64,000 bases of DNA from Coenobita brevimanus (GCA_032717465.1 CM064655.1:20462551-20526550); one strand, 5' to 3'. Positions 22,990 to 34,292 are shown, counted from the first letter of the stretch. The notes: generated from the sequence alone by a model not told the origin. Program-made: numbers and translations.

Positions 22990-23126
22990 CTAGGACAGGT
23001 TAGGTATGTTGGGGTAAGTTTGGTTAGGTTTAGTGTGTTTGGTGAGGTTATGTTATGTATTCTCCTAGGATAGGTTAGGTATGTTGGGTTAGGTTTGGTT
23101 AGGTTTAGTGTGTTTGGTAAGGTTGT
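22990..23126. repeat. TTAGG-rich minisatellite, right arm
   Basis: Two units of GGTTAGGTATGTTGGG followed by GGTTAGGTTTAGTGTGTTTG. It is the reverse complement partner of 15590-15835. Confidence 0.8.
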
Positions 23127-23231
23127 TATAGTAGGACTCGCGTAAATGTGCGGCTTTGCTGTGGTCCGCACCTGTGTACAATGGTGCCACGTTTCCCCAA
23201 CTTGCGATGTGAAACGGAAGCTATTTATGTA

Positions 23232-24674
23232 CAGTACCCTCGCGTCCAACACGCATTAGTCTAGCATGATTCGGGTCCAGCACAGAGAGCAATTAATTAG
23301 TATTTTTTAATATGATTTAATTACTGCAATACGAGTGTGTTAGCATAATACGCGCAGAGCTCTGAGAAGTGGGCGAAATCCACAGAGTTCACTCTAGCAC
23401 GATCACCCCTGGTCCAACACGGTCATACTGGACATTCCCATGATGACGATACCCAATGAAAACTTCTGATCAAGTAGCCTTCCCCTCCCGCTATCGTGAC
23501 GTGATCGTGACGCCGCCCAATTAAAAACACTTCTGGTGTCACATGATGTTTTGTTTAAATTTCTCCCACCACACAGCGTCACTCAGTCGCATAATTGCAT
23601 TGGAAGGTGCTTTTTTCTTGCTGCATTTTCTGCCCTTGTTACTGCATTTTACCCTGCTCAGGATGCCTAGGAAGCCTTCTGAGAACCCCAAGAAGCGTCG
23701 GCACCTCCCTCAGGCCACCAAGCTAGAAAGCATTGAGAGGAAGAAGAATGGGGAGAGGAAAGTTGACATTGCCAAAGCCTATGACATGAATGAAGCCAAC
23801 GTGATCATAATAAAAAACTAAGACAAGATCCTGGCAGCCGAAGGCTATCACACAGCACTTCATACCAGGTTTGCCGAGGATACAATGGTAAATCGGAACG
23901 GTAACGTGGTAAAATTGCCGACGATACCACTGGCATTTGGAATTCATCTGGATGGATTCCTGCCGAGGATACGACGGCCAAACAGTGTGACCAAAACCCA
24001 GGCGACTCGACAGAGAATGTATCGTACTACAGCATTGAACATTTAGCCTGACAATGAATACATATTAATATTTTAGAATAAATATCAATCGTTTTGAAAC
24101 CCTTCTCATCGGCGTGCGTACTAGTTTATAAACAAAGTTGCTTCTCCTTATTCTCTACCGAGTCAGCGACAGCGATCACTTTTCACAGTCACGAGACGGA
24201 GCTCTGGCAACAGTGTGAGAAGCATGCACTTTGCCGAGGAGTACAGTGCTAGGACAGGCAGAAGCAGGACCTCCCATGGCTGTGGATGAAGATAGTGATT
24301 CTGAGTGTGATTTCGAAGGATTTATGAGGGAGGTTGAGGAGGAGCAACAGCCATTACCCACTAGTGACGCCAGCAGCCATCCTCTGGGGACCCAGTAGGA
24401 CTACCTACAGCCTTGGATACCACCTTCCATTCCCAGCAAGCCCACCAACACTATCCTAAAAGGTTAGTTATCATTCATAGCACAGTAACATTTATTATAA
24501 TTACAACAGTACCAATATATGTATAGGTATATGTTAGGTATTTAGGGTGACTTTTCCGAGGGTTGCTGACATAATTCGTTTTTCCCCATAGGCTCTATTG
24601 TTAGTCCAACATGTTTTTGGTCCAACACGTGACCCATGCATGACAATATTACCGTGCTGGACGCAAGGGTACTG
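23232..24674 (+). mobile_element. Tigger/pogo element, degraded
   Basis: Inverted repeats CAGTACCCTCGCGTCCAACA (left) and CAGTACCCTTGCGTCCAGCA (right, read inward). TA flanks at 23230-23231 and 24675-24676. It contains an N-terminal transposase remnant and a large internal deletion. It is nested in the left end of the 23129-27229 element. Confidence 0.9.
23663..23821 (+). pseudogene. Tigger/pogo transposase N-terminal helix-turn-helix remnant
   Basis: From the ATG at 23663 the frame reads MPRKPSENPKKRRHLP, then KLESIERKKNGERKVDIAKA and NEANVIIIKN before a TAA. This matches the CENP-B-type N-terminal helix-turn-helix of Tigger transposases (KLEVI-x-R-x-x-x-GE...IA..). Scattered similarity runs on after the stop (DKILAAEGYH), then no DDE domain follows. 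The Leu/Phe-rich codons before 23663 are probably untranslated. Confidence 0.7.
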
Positions 24675-26809
24675 TACAAGGCATCACAAATACGATAAAT
24701 TCAGATGAATAAAACTTACACTTGTGTATTCTGATGGATGAATCAACAGTAATCTTATTATGCATAAAATATTTTTACAGTAACACAGAAACATGGCATA
24801 CATATTGTACAGCGTTGCTAAAAGAAATTGTAGTAACTTTTAATGGTTTTTAGCGTAGTTTTAGGGTGGGTAATAATATCACAGTTATGGATATAAGATA
24901 ATGAGCCTGAAAAAAGAAGAAATATGCCAATATCCAAAGTAAAAGAAATAATTCATATAATTCTTGTAAGTGGCAACACTGACACACCCAGTCTGGCCTA
25001 ATGTAAAGTACGTACCTCCATAGACCCAAGCATAGTTTGTACAGTCGCCCCAAGAAGTGATGGCAGAGTTTCAGATTGCTTCGGTCACTCTGCACTGCCG
25101 TACGTTCAATGAAAACGGTGAATATAAGGTAAACATTCAATGCCTTCATCAAGTCATATCAAATTAATTATATATTATATTGCGCTAAGAATGATGTAAA
25201 ATGAATAACAGGAGGCAGTGATATTAGAATTTAACACTTAGTTACCTTCCCCGATTTGAATGAATGTGAAATGTATTACTCCGCGTGCGGTGGGCTTTAG
25301 GCCTATAACTCCGTGTTCCTGATTCAAATGTTTTCCACGATTTCAAATACAGATGCTCTTGTTTTGAAGACCAGTTAAGGAAAATTATTGTGGCTGCAAT
25401 ACACTGCCTTATTTTCAAATGCTATGGTGATGATCTAGCAAGAATAAGGATGCCATTACAAAGAAATTATTCTTCTCAGTGATGCCCTACCTGCAGTAGC
25501 AGCAAGACCATACTGCCTTTTATTCCGTCTTCCTCTCTCCAATAATAATTATAATTAGCAACTTTATTCGCAACTGATGCAAAATTATTATTAGCTGTTA
25601 TGAGATATGACAGATTCTGCCTTTTTCTCATACACTAAACAATAAACAGGACCAAAACATGAATTCATAAACTCTTGCAATGCAAAACCACGCACTCTTT
25701 ACTCCATCTTTTAATCTTAATATCTTTTTAAATAAACTGTAATGTGCTGCTGAACAGAAAATGCTGATTTGGAAGTTTTGAACTCAATTATTTGTTTATG
25801 AACCTCTGCATTTTACTACTCTTGTTAATCGATTATGCACTGAGGATATCAGACTATGACAGAAGTTAGCATTCTGCAAGGAGCTCCGACTCTAGGCAAA
25901 CATCGAGGTTCTTTTTTTTATACTTCCTTCACCAACAGCCCTCTGGCTTATATTAAATAATCCAGAGATTTTTCTTAATGGAAAACTGGCCAAAGGCAGT
26001 GTAATAACTGCATGTCTTTGAGTAATTGTTATCTCTTTTCGTGCGTGTTGATCGAAATATTTAAAATAGCTTACTGGCCTACGCCGTCTTCCCGCTTTCT
26101 GTCGTTGTCCATGGAGACATTGGAAACAGAAATAAATGACTTTAAATTATTCCCTGGTATTGTAATGGAAATTATTTTATAAGTAATAATTACTAATTTT
26201 TATTGTTTACTGAAGCTCCCTTTTGTTCAGTCTTACGCTACTAAAAAATTATTGCGTGTTACCATACTAGACTTGAACTCCGCAATTATTCATAACTGTC
26301 CCTGAGTGATAGTTGTGAAATTTCAATTAGTTTCGTTTAGGATTTCCTATTATCGTAACTAACAAACTGCTTCCTACAATTTTGAAATATACAGGTACTT
26401 TGGCATTGCTTTATTGTTTTTTGTAACAGTTTTACACATTAGGTTTCACCTCGTAGAGATATAAGGAAGAGTATGTGCACTGCTGCTGACCGAAAATTTC
26501 TGGATACTCCGCCGTCACTTCTTAGGCCGACTGTACAAGTGTTGCTAGGGAAAAATGCTCACATTTACTGGCTATTACCGTAATTTTAAGGGCGAGGAAT
26601 AATCACATTTATAATCATAAGTTAATATGTAGGACAAAATAGTAGGCATATGCCAATACCAAAGTAAAAGAAAAAAACATTATTCACTTGCGAGCGGCAA
26701 CACTTCCACACCCAGTCAGTGGCCTTGACCTCAAGGGTGGTGTGGAAATGATGTCAAATTTACAATATATACAACATTACGTAAAAGAAAATATTCAAAA
26801 TGTCTCTTG

Positions 26810-26852
<43 letters not shown>

Positions 26853-27228
26853 CAGGCAGGAGAGGGGCAAGGTTGAATGCATTGTAGGCATGACGGGGGG
26901 TGGTGGTGGTGGAGGCATTGTCAAGCTGAGAGAGAGATGGAGGAAGGGGAAAGAGAATGAATGAATGAAAATCAATCGTGGTACTGCAATAACGGGTCAT
27001 CTGTCGCCGTATACAAAAAATGATAAATATCACTAAATATAACATAACCAAATTAACAAATGAAAGCACAATTATAAACAACTTATAAAAGAATCAAAAG
27101 TACTCAGGGTGGCTCACATCTCCCACCAGGAGAAAGAGAGAGAGAGAGAGATAACGGTATAGAAAATGTGGCACCACCGTACACAGGTGTGGGCCATACC
27201 ACAGGCGCACATTTACGCGAGTCCTACT
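24675..27228. other. Non-coding interior with a diverged direct repeat
   Basis: Two blocks near 24800-25000 and 26540-26730 align in order: GTTGCTA, a TTTTAGGG/TTTTAAGGG motif, CCAATA(T)CCAAAGTAAAAGAAA and GGCAACACT...CACACCCAGTC. They look like an old direct duplication. No supported ORF lies between them. Confidence 0.55.
26811..26851. repeat. (GA)n microsatellite
   Basis: About 20 GA units, followed by GGCAGGCAGGAGAGGGG. A shorter GA run lies at 27133-27150. Confidence 0.95.
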
Positions 27229-27505
27229 ATACATCTGTTTGGTTAGGTTCCGTCTGTTCTGTTACGTTAACGGGTGGTGCAGTATATTTTTCTGGTAGTT
27301 TTTGATGTGATTTGCATTGTTCTTTTACTTCATTTTTCTACGGAAAATGCTTAATTTCACCTACTTGTCCAAGTTCATGACTGGAAAAGTGGAAATGAGG
27401 CATTTCCAACAAAAATGGTCAAAAACATTAGAATCGCATCAAAAACTACCAGAAAAAATATATTGCACTACCTGGGGGGTGTATTGTCCACTTGTAAAAA
27501 TTTAC

Positions 27506-27724
27506 CGAAACGATAATTGAACCTACTTTATATCTTGCCTTTATCTTCCAGTATATTCTTCTTGTATACACTGTTATTCTTATCTTACTTATCCTCAAAC
27601 TCTATTCAGTTTAGTTTTCGAACTGGAGAGGTCGAAGATTAACCCCTTCATTAAAAAGTCTCCCTCAACTGAATAAAGTCGTCTGACAACAGTCCTTACC
27701 GATGTCACCATACCGAAAACTAAC
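27506..27724 (-). other. Presumed start of the cyclophilin first intron
   Basis: On the minus strand this follows the GTTAGT donor of the exon at 27725. No second exon is visible here or elsewhere in the window. Confidence 0.5.
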
Positions 27725-27880
27725 CTCCATAACAACGCGGCCCAATGGTTTGCCATTGGCTTCCATATCAAAATACACTTTAGGCAGTGTGGACTGCTTC
27801 CTCACGGGTACTCCCGCAAATGTGGCAGAGGAAACTGCAATTCCTGCCCCAAACAATCGTGTTAGCGACGACCGGAACAT
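27725..27880 (-). CDS. Cyclophilin-type peptidyl-prolyl isomerase, first coding exon with organelle leader
   Basis: Cyclophilins isomerise proline peptide bonds. The exon is exactly 52 codons from ATG 27880 to GAG at 27725, followed by GTTAGT, a good splice donor. Residues 1-30 (MFRSSLTRLF..., then VPVRKQS) are rich in Arg/Ser/Ala with no acidic residue, as in a mitochondrial presequence. Residues 32-52 enter the cyclophilin fold: LPKVYFDMEANGKPLGRVVM. Family members continue with an E-L/V-r-x-D-x-V-P-K-T-A-x-N-F segment, which I do not find in the window. The next exon is therefore farther left, deleted, or this is a fragment. An RNase H LINE ends about 50 bp upstream of the ATG, so the 5' leader and promoter are squeezed or replaced. 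Confidence 0.8.
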
Positions 27881-28032
27881 AGTAAATGTTTATTTACAAA
27901 CTGCAACCTTCAGCTGTGCCGTATACAATTCTTCTTCTTCTTGTGGGTTTAAGGGCCACGGCCAGAACAATGGCCCAATGCCCTGCCAATGCAAACTGCT
28001 TAGGGCCTCACATTAAAAGTCAGACGTGCACC

Positions 28033-28603
28033 TCACAACCCATTCTCGTAACCAAAGGTCCCCGATACCGCCTCCCAGGAGTGTGTGGAGAGACAAAATG
28101 AGAACTCCCAGAGATCGCCAAACGTTCCCGTAAAAAGGGTGCGAAGGGAGTGGAACCTAGGACACCATAACATGAAATGTCCTATGGTTTCTTGAACCTG
28201 AGAACACCACTGGCACCATGGGTGCTCTATCATACCCAAACGGTACAGGTGGCCTGCAAGGCCTGTGTGGCCCAACCGTAACCTGGTGATGGCTACATCA
28301 ATGTCTCTGCAGGGATGGCGTGCCCAAGGGTGTTCAAAGGAGTCAGAGCGAAAACGCCCCAGGTGGGAGGGGTAGGGTGCTCGCAAGGTGCCCATTCAAG
28401 TGCGATATGCTGGCACTGCGTGCAAGTTTAGAGAATGTGGCACTATCTGGCGTCACATGGACCAGTGTACTGGGGGTCAGTGCTCGCTTTGCTGCTGCAT
28501 CTGCTATTTCGTTGCCACGGATGCCCACATGTGAGGGAAAACACTGAAGGCGGAGGTGCCAGGGAGGAGTAACAAGGAAAAGGAGGTGTTCCATAATAGC
28601 ATG
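28033..28603 (-). pseudogene. RNase H C-terminal part and zinc-knuckle tail of the LINE
   Basis: Minus-strand frames 28594-28343 and 28395-28033 overlap by a frameshift. The first reads FPSHVGIRGNEIADAAAKRA, the C-terminal RNase H helix with its catalytic aspartate. The second has LRLGHTGLAGHLYRLGM, then CQWC...ETIGHFMLWCPRF, the CCHC-like motif that ends many LINE ORF2 proteins. It stops at ENGL near 28033. It belongs with 32158-32560, from which the hAT separates it. Confidence 0.85.
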
Positions 28604-29285
28604 GACAGTCCCAGGGGCGTATATTCAGGGTGTGCTAGGTGTGCGGCGCACACCCAGGCAAAAAATAAAATCACCTAACGGAGTCAACAATATACTGCAT
28701 ATTAGTTTTAAGCTACTTTTAACCTAATTTTCTTAGCCCCTTTACTAAATGTTACAGTAGGTGTTCAGAAACAGCAGCGCTCACCCAGTACATCGTAATA
28801 AGTACTTATAAAATCATACGACATGGGGCGGACCGTCAGATTGAGGGGATACCGGTGCAAACATATGGGCTTAGGTGTGCTGTAAGACACCAGCACACTC
28901 TCGCGTTCGTTTTCGTCGCTGAAATTGTCTGCTTTAAATTATCATCATGGTTTTGCTTTTAATAGTATATACAACTAATCAATTAATATTTGAAGTCGGT
29001 AAGTATTAATAAATTGCTTTACAGCTATTGATACCCAGATACTTAATTCAAAGTAAAAATAACAATTGGTGCAAGTCTCCAGGATAAGAAACGAACACAC
29101 AACACTTAACGTTCGTGTTCGTCAGTCATCACTGTTGCTCGCGTGACATTAACCAGTGGGGATTATCTTATTACACGTGGATTGCTTCAGTGTTTTATTT
29201 GCTTCTATCAGAATCGGATATCAATTATATAGCTTTTGAAGTTGAGTGAAATATATTTAGAGATTAATATATGGTATGTTTTGTT

Positions 29286-29720
29286 CTGGACAGTGTGAAG
29301 AGAGCGCTGGATGCGAGAGGGATGTCTGTTGAGCAAGGAAGAGTGGCTGTGCGTGACAGAAATAAATGGAGAGAAATTGTGAATGAATAAGTGATGATGC
29401 AGCCCTGAGGGGATATTCTCCCGCATTTGGTCTGATCAGCTAGTCTGGTCAGGTGCGGGTAAGGGGATGGATCTGTTATGATGTGGCAGGGGTAAACCAG
29501 TTCTGCTGTCGGGCCCTGCTGTGGATGTCACTGATTGCATTGCGCAGTTGACCCTTGTGCGGTGTGATGCGGTGAGGATCTGTCCGTTCTCCCCTTTGGG
29601 GCTAAGATGCGAATGAATGTGTTTGAATGGATGAGTAAATGGAGAGTGAGTCGTCCTGTCTCGGCTACCTCCCTTTCCTTGGGGGAAGCAGCCTAGGTAT
29701 ATAGATAGATAGATAGATAG
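29286..29720 (+). mobile_element. 5'-truncated RTE-like LINE inside the hAT element
   Basis: Flanked by the 10-bp duplication ATGTTTTGTT (29276-29285 and 29721-29730). It encodes only the C-terminus (KRALDARGMSVEQGRVAV, KWREIVNE) and a 3' region ending in (GATA)n. Confidence 0.88.
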
Positions 29721-29758
29721 ATGTTTTGTTAATTCCAGGTTTTCCTAAGCCTATAATA

Positions 29759-31914
29759 ATGGCGGTTAACATTAACAGTGTTGATGATATATTAAAAACA
29801 CCCTTCTCTGGCAGACCGTATGAGGAAAAATTAAAAATTGTGAAAGGAGAAAAACCTATGCCTGTACTCCAAGAATTAACAACTACACATGCAGACAAAA
29901 AATGTGAATATACTAGGCGTTTCTCAGCACCCCAATATGAAAATACTGAGTGGCTTCCAGGCTGTGAAGTACGGTCAAAGCTGTTTTGTTGGCCCTGCCT
30001 CTTGTTTTCCAGGGAAAGTGGGGTTTGGAATAAGCAAGGGTACTCAGATCTTAACCATTTAACATCAGCCTTAAATAAACATGAAAGATCAAAGGCACAT
30101 GTTCAGGCATTCATGGCTTTTAAAATGTTTGGGAAGCAGAGAATTGACACTTTAATTGACACTCAAAGAAAGGCAGAAATAAGCAAACACAATGAACAAG
30201 TAAAGAAAAACAGGGATATTTTGAAGAGACATTGATGTTGTATGTCATTTAGCAAAACAAGAGCTTCCACTTCGAGGTCATGATGAATCCAGCACATCAG
30301 CCAATCGAGGTAACTACATTGAATTGCTTGATTTGCTTAGAAATTATGACTCTGTCTTAGACTCTCATTTAAATACTTCAACAGTATTTCAAGGAATTTC
30401 ACCATTTGTCCAAAATGACATTATACAAGCAATATCAAGTGTTGTTATGGACTATATAAAGAAGGAGATGAGTTTAGCATCTTTCACTGCAATAATACTT
30501 GATGAAACATCAGATATAATGTCAAAATCCCAACTATCTACAGTGCTGCGTTATGTCCATGAAGATAAAGTGCATGAAAGATTTGTGGGGTTCTCTGATG
30601 TGAGTACTGACCGAACTGCTGATGGACTGTTCAGGCATGTCAAGAATGTTGTTGAAGAGTTTCAGATGAAAGACAAACTGGTTGGGCAGACATATGATGG
30701 AGCCAGTGTTATGAGTGGGCATGTAAATGGACTCCAGAAGAAAGTTCTTGATGAGTATCCCCATGCTATTTTTACACACTGTTATGCTCATGTCTTGAAT
30801 TTAGTTCTCCAGCAAGGTCTTTCTAACATTAAGGAATGCAGAATATTTTTCCAAACCTTGAATGGCCTGGCAGCCTTTTTTTCCAAGTCCTCTAAGCGAG
30901 TGCATGCTCTACAGGACTTTGTTGCTAGGAGATTGCCGACTGTTGCACCCACTAGATGGAACTTTACTTCTCGTTTGAGCAACACAGTACAGAAATTCAG
31001 GCCTCAGTTCACTGACTTCTTTCAGCACATTATTGAAAACTCTGAGAAGTGGGACAGATACAACTGTAAAAGCACAAGGATTTTTAAGTTTTCTGCAAAA
31101 TTTTCAAACTGTGTTCTTGCTTGAAGTATTTTCAAAATTGTTTGGGTATACTGTTGTGCTATACAATGTGTTACAAAGTAAAGTGTATGATGTGCTGTAT
31201 TGTTGTAAGAAAATTGATGAAGTGTCAAAACAGCTTTTGCATGACAAAGAACACGAGTTTGAAAATTTGTGGGGTTCTGCTGTGTCCAATAGTAGTAGCT
31301 GTGATGACCAGAGGCATAAAGGGATTAGGTTAATGGATGAGCAAGATGAAAGAAACTCTTACCTTACACTTTATCAGTCTATAGTAGAAAGCTTACGCAT
31401 GCAGATCAAGAACAGGTACTCTTCCCTTTCTAAGCTTGAGTTCTTCCAATTACTTTGGCATGAGAAGTATGAGGAGTTTAGAAAGCAATTCCCTGATCAC
31501 TTGCTTGTGAAATTGAAGGACTTCTATGGCTCCCTCTTTGACTACATTCGCTTGAAAAATGAGCTTGTTGTACTGTATGCATGTCCAGAGTTTTCAGACA
31601 AGAATGTGCATAAATTAGTGGGGTTCATGGTAGAAAACAGTCTCACATCAGGTTTTAAGGAAGTTTTTAGATTAGGGGAATTAATCCTGACCATTCCAAG
31701 CAACACAGCTTCAGCAGAGCGCTCATTTTCTGCCCTGAAGCGAATCAGTACATGCTACCGTGGAACACAAAGTCAGGAAAGGCTTAGTGGCCTCAGTCTT
31801 CTATCTATTGAAAAGCATCTGCTAATGGAATTAAGACAAAGGGCCTCTTTTTATGATGAGGTCATACAGAAATTTACATCCCAGAAAAGAAGAATAGAGC
31901 TAACTTTCAAGTAA
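29759..31914 (+). pseudogene. hAT transposase, ZMYM1/DUF4371-like, two frameshifts
   Basis: Segment 1 (29759-30235) has a TTF-type zinc finger pattern: WLPGCEVRSKLFCWPCLLF, then HERSKAHVQAF. Segment 2 (about 30236-31060) has the catalytic region, with FTAIILDETSDIMSKSQLS, GQTYDGASVMSGHVNG, FTHCYAHVLNLV and PTRWNFTSRL. Segment 3 (about 31040-31914) ends in the hAT dimerisation block LTIPSNTASAERSFSALKRI. A frame change at about 30233 and another at about 31050 break it; otherwise it is full length, so decay is light. A 5' intron may end at TTCCAG (29733-29738). Confidence 0.93.
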
Positions 31915-32157
31915 ATTATAATCTGACATTTACAAGGTAAGCAAATCTTTCAAAATATCTATTCTTTATTTTTGTATATACTGTATGAATGATAATTAAT
32001 GAATATTTTTATATTAGTGTTTATTGTTACTTATGAGTAAATATGCTGTTTATTTAACTTCATGCTGAACATACTTATTTTTAGAAATAATTTTGACCAA
32101 GCTCTTATGGTGCAGCACACCCAATTAAAATGGCAACCATACGCCACTGGACAGTCC

Positions 32158-32560
32158 TGACATGAGTCACTGGACGATCCGAGAGGAGGAGGGTAAGTGC
32201 AGACTGAGTCGGTGTTTAAGACTACCGATTGAGGCTGGAGGAAAGTCCGGATAAATTCAAGGGCCTGGAGGATGGCTATGAGTTCTGCGGTTAGGACATC
32301 ATACCTCCCTCTGAACGACCAAGTTTGGCATATGGAAAGGTCTTCAAAATAGGCCGCTGAGGCAAAGGAAGATGGAGGGGAGTGAGACCCATCCGTGTAA
32401 ATTCTCAGGAAGTCCTTACAAACTGAGGAGTCCAAGCTGTAAAAGAGCTGCCGTGCCAAGACTGCATCTGTCGACTTCGAGAACGGTACTGGGAAGTAGG
32501 GGGAGACATATGGAGACAAATCCTTCCAAGGGGGCACAGGGGGTAGAAGGGCCACTGGGG
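32158..32560 (-). pseudogene. RNase H N-terminal part of the LINE
   Basis: Minus strand from about 32555: PVPFSKSTDAVLARQLFYSL, then LRIYTDGS (first catalytic Asp), a YFEDLSICQTWSF stretch, TAELIAILQALEFIRTFL (catalytic Glu) and VVLNTDS (second Asp), then degenerate codons up to the hAT target site at 32157. The partner lies at 28033-28603. Confidence 0.85.
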
Positions 32561-32603
32561 CAGGCCTGGGCAGATCGAGAGACAGGGTGTGGCAGGCTCA
32601 GAT

Positions 32604-34247
32604 GAACTGCTTCTCTGTTATCATACTGTGTTCTTCTAGATGTTTTACCCATACTTTTCTTATCAGCTTTTCTAGTATCTTGCTTACAACATTGGTCAGT
32701 GATACTGGTCGGTAGTTGAGTAGATTTGTATTACCACCACAGTTTTCACACTCTGGAAGGTTACCGGTACTTTTAGGGGCCTTGACTTATTTCTCTCATA
32801 TTAGCCTTTTGTGTTCCTCTATGTCTTTATTACAGATTTCCTCTGATACTTCCTTCAATATGTTTCTTATATTTGTCATCTCCTTTTTGTCTCCCAAAAT
32901 TTTGTTTTTTTATTTCTTTCTCCTCTCTACTAGTGATTACTATAGATTTATTGATATCTGCTGAATCTTAAACCAGTTTTGTTTTGTTTTTTATCATTTT
33001 TTTCACTTCCTTTCTAATACTTTTTTTCCTCGACTCTCATTTCTAAGTCCTTGCTTACTTTCACTATGTACATAGTTTCCACATCATCTTCATAACTTTG
33101 CATCGCTTCATTCACCTGGGTAATCTTCTCTTCAGTATCACTGTTTTGGTCTATCAGACTACTTGCTTGCCTAATTGTCTGTGTATCATTTCTGAACTCC
33201 TCCATAATACTGTTATGGTTGACAACTGTACTTGCCATTTCATCAATCTTCCTTTTAAGTGAACCCACTTCAGCTGACAGCTCATCTATTGTTGTGTCTT
33301 TCTTGTTTAATTCCTTTACTAATTTTTCATTTTCCTCCTGCATGCACAATTGCTTCTTCATCCGTGGATTGCGAGCCACGGCTCAGGCTGGGTAGCGTCC
33401 TGTTGCGAGCCACTCCTCAGGTTGTGCTGGCCGTGCATCACTGCTAACTACTCCATCCCTACACAAACTTCGTATGGCGCTACCCAAGGACGGAGTGAGA
33501 GAGATTTTTTTCTTGTTACCAGATGATGGCCTGGATGTTTATCTTCAAGTTTATAATAAGCAAAAACATTTTTTTTTTTTTTTTCACTATTCCCCTACAT
33601 AAACTTACGCATGGCCCTATGCAAAGATGGAGAGCGTTTTTTTTTTTTTTTTTTTTTTTCACCAGATGATGCCCTGGATGTTTATCTTCAAGTTTATAAT
33701 AAACAAAAACTTTATTTATTTATTTATTTTTTTCCCTTTTTTCACACCACAGGGTGGGATAAAAATAGGTAATTGCGCAGTCCATGGGTTAATTTCATCC
33801 ATTTCACTTTGAAATGCCTTTTCCAATCTGGTTACCCTTTCTACTAATTTGTTGAATGTTTCCAATTCTTGGTAGAAATCATCCTATTTTCTACCCCTTT
33901 CCCTCTTCCCAACTCCTTGCATATTTGCTTCACTTAATTTGGTGGTCCTCTTGTGTTAATACTGAGAAAAAGAAAAAAGTTTTTCCCTACAATTATGCAT
34001 CTTACTTGCCTGTGGTACCGTAGTCGAAACAGCTGGGACATGATGAGCACATTACTGCACTATTTGGCTATGTTCTATTATTTGGGCAACACTTTTCCTT
34101 AAACTTGCTTTATTATTTTAGAACAGCATTTAGTTAAACCCTGTACAGAGCTTGACTCATATAAAGATACTATTTACGTATAGCCAGTTATAGCCAAGAG
34201 TGGCCAGCTCAGATCGAGGTGATATGACGTGTCGTCTCTGATGCCTC

Positions 34248-34250
<3 letters not shown>
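32604..34250 (-). mobile_element. LINE B2, internally deleted CR1-like copy
   Basis: The minus-strand RT part (SMITEKQF, about 32604-32735) is joined directly to the ORF1 end (about 32740 onward), skipping the rest of ORF1, the endonuclease and the early RT. The same junction occurs at about 49735. ORF1 coiled-coil residues such as SLIDQNSDTEEKITQVNEAM read from 33379 to 33014. The 5' untranslated part runs to the (TG)n at 34251. The 3' side is cut by the RNase H LINE. Confidence 0.85.
33357..33793. mobile_element. Probable TTAA-type MITE in LINE B2
   Basis: The right end read inward is TTAACCCATGGACTGCGC and the left end is TTCATCCGTGGATTGCGA, so the left TTAA is mutated. The uninterrupted LINE B3 sequence at 51131-51150 (TTGCTTCTTAATTTCATCC) gives the empty site. 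The interior holds a duplicated block with ATGTTTATCTTCAAGTTTAT. Confidence 0.65.

Positions 34251-34290
<40 letters not shown>
34251..34290 (+). repeat. (TG)n between LINE B2 5' end and LINE B3 3' end
   Basis: Twenty TG units. Left neighbour GTCTCTGATGCCTCAAC is a LINE 5' end. Right neighbour TTCTTACCTAATTGTATC is a LINE 3' end (minus-strand elements). Confidence 0.95.

Positions 34291-34292
<2 letters not shown>

Larger units (their letters stand above)
23129..27229. mobile_element. 4.1-kb TIR element at a TA target, no transposase recognised
   Basis: The ends are long inverted repeats: both begin TAGTAGGACTCGCGTAAATG and stay similar for over 60 bp, including GTGGTGCCAC-like sequence. TA flanks the ends at 23127-23128 and 27230-27231. 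Joining the flanks restores a sequence that aligns with the left arm at 15560-15610. A Tigger relic sits just inside the left end. The rest is AT-rich. The superfamily is unclear; the TA target suggests a Tc1/mariner relative. Confidence 0.8.
19690..27505 (+). repeat. Right arm of the large inverted repeat, in four separated pieces
   Basis: Pieces at about 19690-19812, 20087-20700, 22907-23126 and 27232-27505 join into one sequence matching the reverse complement of 16620-15320. The joins coincide with a hAT MITE (19821-20078), a hAT element (20701-22898) and a long TIR element (23129-27229), each flanked by the expected target duplication. A piggyBac MITE (21509-22205) and a Tigger (23232-24674) are nested one level deeper. 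Confidence 0.8.
28612..32149 (+). mobile_element. Complete hAT transposon, 3.5 kb
   Basis: A perfect 8-bp target duplication GACAGTCC flanks it (28604-28611 and 32150-32157). Termini are CAGGGGCGTAT and, from the right, CAGTGGCGTAT. It encodes a hAT transposase in three frames on the plus strand. A small LINE (29286-29720) is inserted upstream of the coding part. Confidence 0.95.
27931..32603 (-). mobile_element. LINE with RNase H domain, 5' truncated, split by hAT
   Basis: Minus-strand LINE with RNase H parts on both sides of the hAT element and a 3' end at a (GAA)n tract (27931-27944). The order of parts (IYTDGS, ELIAILQALEF, NTDS, then the hAT, then SHVGIRGNEIADAAAK) is that of one RNase H domain. 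The 5' truncation at about 32603 abuts LINE B2 within its RT sequence. An RNase H domain after RT suggests the I, Jockey-group or a related clade. Confidence 0.85.

Noticed and set aside
23543..23662. Upstream extension of the Tigger N-terminal frame (MMFCLNFSHH...)
   Set aside because: Leu/Phe-rich codons unlike any Tigger start. The ATG at 23663 before PRKPSENPKK fits the family.
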